Made by a program: the position numbers and the translations under genes
Notes under the pieces: model-generated
Database searches by the model: none
Told to the model about the DNA's origin: nothing
Seen by the model: the letters and a program-made list of their open reading frames with translations, nothing else
In this document: one piece after another, positions 5,425 through 7,131 of the stretch
Layout of the letters: the number at the start of each line of letters is the position of its first letter
Position numbering within the stretch: position 1 is the first letter of the stretch
NCBI GenBank assembly: GCA_002384685.1
Contig: DGAZ01000013.1
Location: 1-7,131, forward strand
Direction: 5' to 3'
Source of the DNA: Methylophilales bacterium UBA4017
Lineage (GTDB): Bacteria; Pseudomonadota; Gammaproteobacteria; Burkholderiales; Methylophilaceae
Length of the DNA stretch: 7,131 nt

Positions 5425-6870
5425 GTCAACATAACTGTTTACAGGCATAGTTTCTAGCTTTTTTTGATCCATACTTATCTCAAGGATTGTAGTCACCTTA
5501 TCCTTATTGAGTTCTCTTGCTAAATTAACTTTAAATTTATCTACGAGCTTTGGAATACCTTCATGACGCCTTCTTTTATGACCAATAGGATACTCGACCG
5601 TAATCTGGGGTGATACGGTTCCATCTTTATAAAAAATTTGTATAGCATTAGCAATTGAACGTTTATCGGGATCTAGATAATCTTTGCTAAACTGTCTATT
5701 TTCCTCACAAACCATTGTATCGCGAAGCATATCAACCCTAGGGTCATTAGCGGTTTCGTCTTCATAGTCCTGAGCAATTAAATTACCCTTAAGTAAGCCG
5801 ATAGCAGTCATATATTGAATGCAATGATCTCGGTCAGCAGGGTTGTTAAGTGGCCCCGCTTTATCAATAATTCTGATAGCAGATTCATGCGTGGTAATAA
5901 TAATTTTTTCTACCTGCTTAATTTTTTCTGCTGTATTTAGTCTATTAGCTTCACTTTGATGAAGTGTCAGCGCACATTCAACTGCGGTTTGGGCATGAAA
6001 TTCGGCGGGAAAAGAAATTTTAAACAATACATTTTCCATTACATAACTTCCATAGCTTCTTTGAAATTGAAACTCTTTTCCTTGAAACAAGACATCATAA
6101 AATCCCCACTCTTTAGCAGATAGTGCGGTTGGGTAGCCCATTTCTCCCTGCATAACCATCAGAGATAACCTAACAGCTCGACTTGTCGCATCGCCAGCTG
6201 CCCATGATTTTCTAGAGCCAGTATTGGGAGCATGCCGATAGGTTCTTAAGCTTTGTCCGTCAATCCATGCATTCGATAAAGCATCTATTATTTGCTCTTT
6301 GTTCCCCCCAAGCATTTTTGTTATTACTGCTGTAGAGGCTATTTTTACCAAAATTACATGATCGAGCCCCACTCGGTTAAAGCTATTCTCCAATGCAATT
6401 ATTCCTTGAATTTCATGGGCTTTGATCATTGCTTCTAAAACATCTTTAATTAAAAGCGGTGAATTTCCTTCAGCCTCTCTCGTTCTTGAGATCCAATCTG
6501 CTACTGCTAGAATTCCGCCTAGATTATCCGAAGGATGACCCCACTCAGCTGCCAACCATGTGTCATTAAAATCTAACCATCTCACCATAGCACCTATATT
6601 AAAAGCGGCATTAATAGGATCTAACTGATAAGTAGTTCCTGGAACTTTTGCCCCATTAGGAACTATTGTTCCCGCAATTGTGGGGCCAAGAAGTTTAGTG
6701 CATGCCGAGTAGCTTAGCGCTTCAAGCCCGCAGCCCAATGTATCTATCATGCAATTTCTTGCAGTATCGAAAGCATCAGCACTATCTATCTCGTAATCTA
6801 GGACATAGTTCGCTATATCTACAATTACTTGATCGGGCTTTTGTTTAGTACGGGGGTGGTTTGAGGACAT
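5407..6870 (-). CDS. prpD: 2-Methylcitrate dehydratase PrpD (MmgE/PrpD family)
   Basis: PrpD dehydrates 2-methylcitrate to 2-methyl-cis-aconitate in the methylcitrate cycle, which oxidises propionyl-CoA to pyruvate and succinate. The 487-residue protein is full length (E. coli PrpD is 483) and closely resembles the enterobacterial enzyme throughout. Visible blocks are DTLGCGLEAL (43-52), WLDFNDTWLAAEWGHPSDN (98-116, the conserved active-site region), MIKAHEIQG (148-156), NSFNRVGLDH (162-171), TYRHAPNTGSRKSWAAGDAT (210-229), YVMENVLFKISFPAEFH (276-292), GPLNNPADRDHCIQYM (339-354) and EYPIGHKRRR (426-435). It is the iron-sulfur-free type of dehydratase, not AcnD. The ATG at 6870 has GGA five bases upstream (6878-6876). 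The gene follows prpC by 16 bp and is the last gene of that operon, with no gene of the cycle after it. Its stop overlaps the convergent small gene by 18 bp. Confidence 0.97.
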   Translation of the reverse strand: MSSNHPRTKQKPDQVIVDIANYVLDYEIDSADAFDTARNCMIDTLGCGLEALSYSACTKLLGPTIAGTIVPNGAKVPGTTYQLDPINAAFNIGAMVRWLDFNDTWLAAEWGHPSDNLGGILAVADWISRTREAEGNSPLLIKDVLEAMIKAHEIQGIIALENSFNRVGLDHVILVKIASTAVITKMLGGNKEQIIDALSNAWIDGQSLRTYRHAPNTGSRKSWAAGDATSRAVRLSLMVMQGEMGYPTALSAKEWGFYDVLFQGKEFQFQRSYGSYVMENVLFKISFPAEFHAQTAVECALTLHQSEANRLNTAEKIKQVEKIIITTHESAIRIIDKAGPLNNPADRDHCIQYMTAIGLLKGNLIAQDYEDETANDPRVDMLRDTMVCEENRQFSKDYLDPDKRSIANAIQIFYKDGTVSPQITVEYPIGHKRRRHEGIPKLVDKFKVNLARELNKDKVTTILEISMDQKKLETMPVNSYVDLFWKG

Positions 6871-6886
6871 TTTTTTCCATTCGTAA

Positions 6887-7131
6887 TTAGCGTTGATCGA
6901 TAGGGGGAATAGGGCGATTATCAGGCCCGGTATACTCTGCGTTAGGTCTAATAATTTTGTTATCGATTCTCTGCTCCATAATATGAGCAGCCCAACCGGT
7001 GGTTCGTGAAATTACAAAAATAGGGGTAAATAACGAGGTTGGTATCCCCATTAAATGATAAGAAGACGCACTATACCAATCAAGATTTGGAAACATTTTC
7101 TTTTCTTCCCACATGACTTGCTCGATGCGGC
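6887..7131 (-). CDS. prpC: 2-Methylcitrate synthase PrpC, 3' part only
   Basis: PrpC condenses propionyl-CoA with oxaloacetate to form 2-methylcitrate, the entry step of the methylcitrate cycle. The frame runs open to the right edge, so only about the last 80 residues are visible of a protein that is normally near 390; the ATG at 7114 is an internal Met (frame continues R-I-E-Q-V upstream of it). The fragment carries the C-terminal citrate-synthase signature: MWEEKKMFPNLDWYSA, whose Asp is the expected catalytic aspartate, MGIPTSLFTPIFVISRTTGW with the substrate-binding Arg, then AAHIMEQR and DNKIIRPNAEYTGP. The WEEKKMFPNLDWYSA wording and adjacency to prpD indicate methylcitrate synthase rather than housekeeping citrate synthase. 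The gene ends 16 bp before prpD on the same strand. Any prpB, prpF/acnD or regulator would lie to the right of the window. Confidence 0.93.
   Translation of the reverse strand, partial: RIEQVMWEEKKMFPNLDWYSASSYHLMGIPTSLFTPIFVISRTTGWAAHIMEQRIDNKIIRPNAEYTGPDNRPIPPIDQR

Noticed and set aside
5432..5465. Possible rho-independent terminator after the rightward operon (short inverted repeat CTGT/ACAG and AACT/AGTT, then seven T at 5459-5465)
   Set aside because: The stem is only about four base pairs, AT-rich and poorly placed before the T run, and the bases are prpD coding sequence, so chance is a sufficient explanation.
1..7131. Mobile element, defence system, CRISPR array or phage remnant
   Set aside because: All bases are accounted for by housekeeping or metabolic genes in a familiar order; no repeats, integrase, transposase or toxin-like genes were seen.

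Overview
This window is a compact, AT-rich (about 40% GC by eye) piece of bacterial chromosome in which almost every base is coding. Gene content and order point to a gammaproteobacterium. The run solute-binding protein / mltD / gloB facing away from a yafS-type methyltransferase / rnhA / dnaQ is a recognised gammaproteobacterial neighbourhood. From memory it resembles the Pseudomonas aeruginosa arrangement more than that of E. coli, where rnhA is turned around relative to dnaQ. PrpC and PrpD are also of the enterobacterial/pseudomonad kind. The AT bias and tight packing would suit a marine or streamlined lineage, but this is a guess and no marker gene settles it.

Layout. Positions 1-3124 (minus strand) form one tightly packed operon read right to left: gloB (glyoxalase II), mltD (lytic transglycosylase with two LysM domains) and the first two thirds of an oligopeptide-type ABC transporter solute-binding lipoprotein that runs off the left edge. 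The joins are an 11-bp overlap and a 1-bp gap. Positions 3125-3168 are the only clear promoter region, a 44-bp AT-rich divergent spacer with a perfect TATAAT placed so that the rightward transcript could be leaderless. Positions 3169-5424 (plus strand) hold a rightward operon: yafS-like methyltransferase, rnhA, dnaQ, a small putative CCHC zinc-finger protein and a conserved hypothetical protein of 88 residues. Positions 5407-7131 (minus strand) hold the end of a propionate-catabolism operon: the 3' end of prpC followed by complete prpD. It converges on the rightward operon with an 18-bp tail-to-tail overlap.

How the genes work together. The left operon combines envelope work (peptidoglycan cleavage and probable peptide uptake) with methylglyoxal detoxification. 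The right operon carries replication-fidelity functions: RNase HI removes RNA from RNA:DNA hybrids and DnaQ proofreads DNA polymerase III. It also carries a probable methyltransferase and two unassigned small proteins. PrpC and PrpD perform the first two steps of the 2-methylcitrate cycle.

I found no RNA genes, CRISPR arrays, insertion sequences, phage genes or convincing terminators, and no non-coding stretch longer than about 50 bases. Most of the window is ordinary housekeeping chromosome. The least explained parts are the two small genes after dnaQ and the short divergent promoter.
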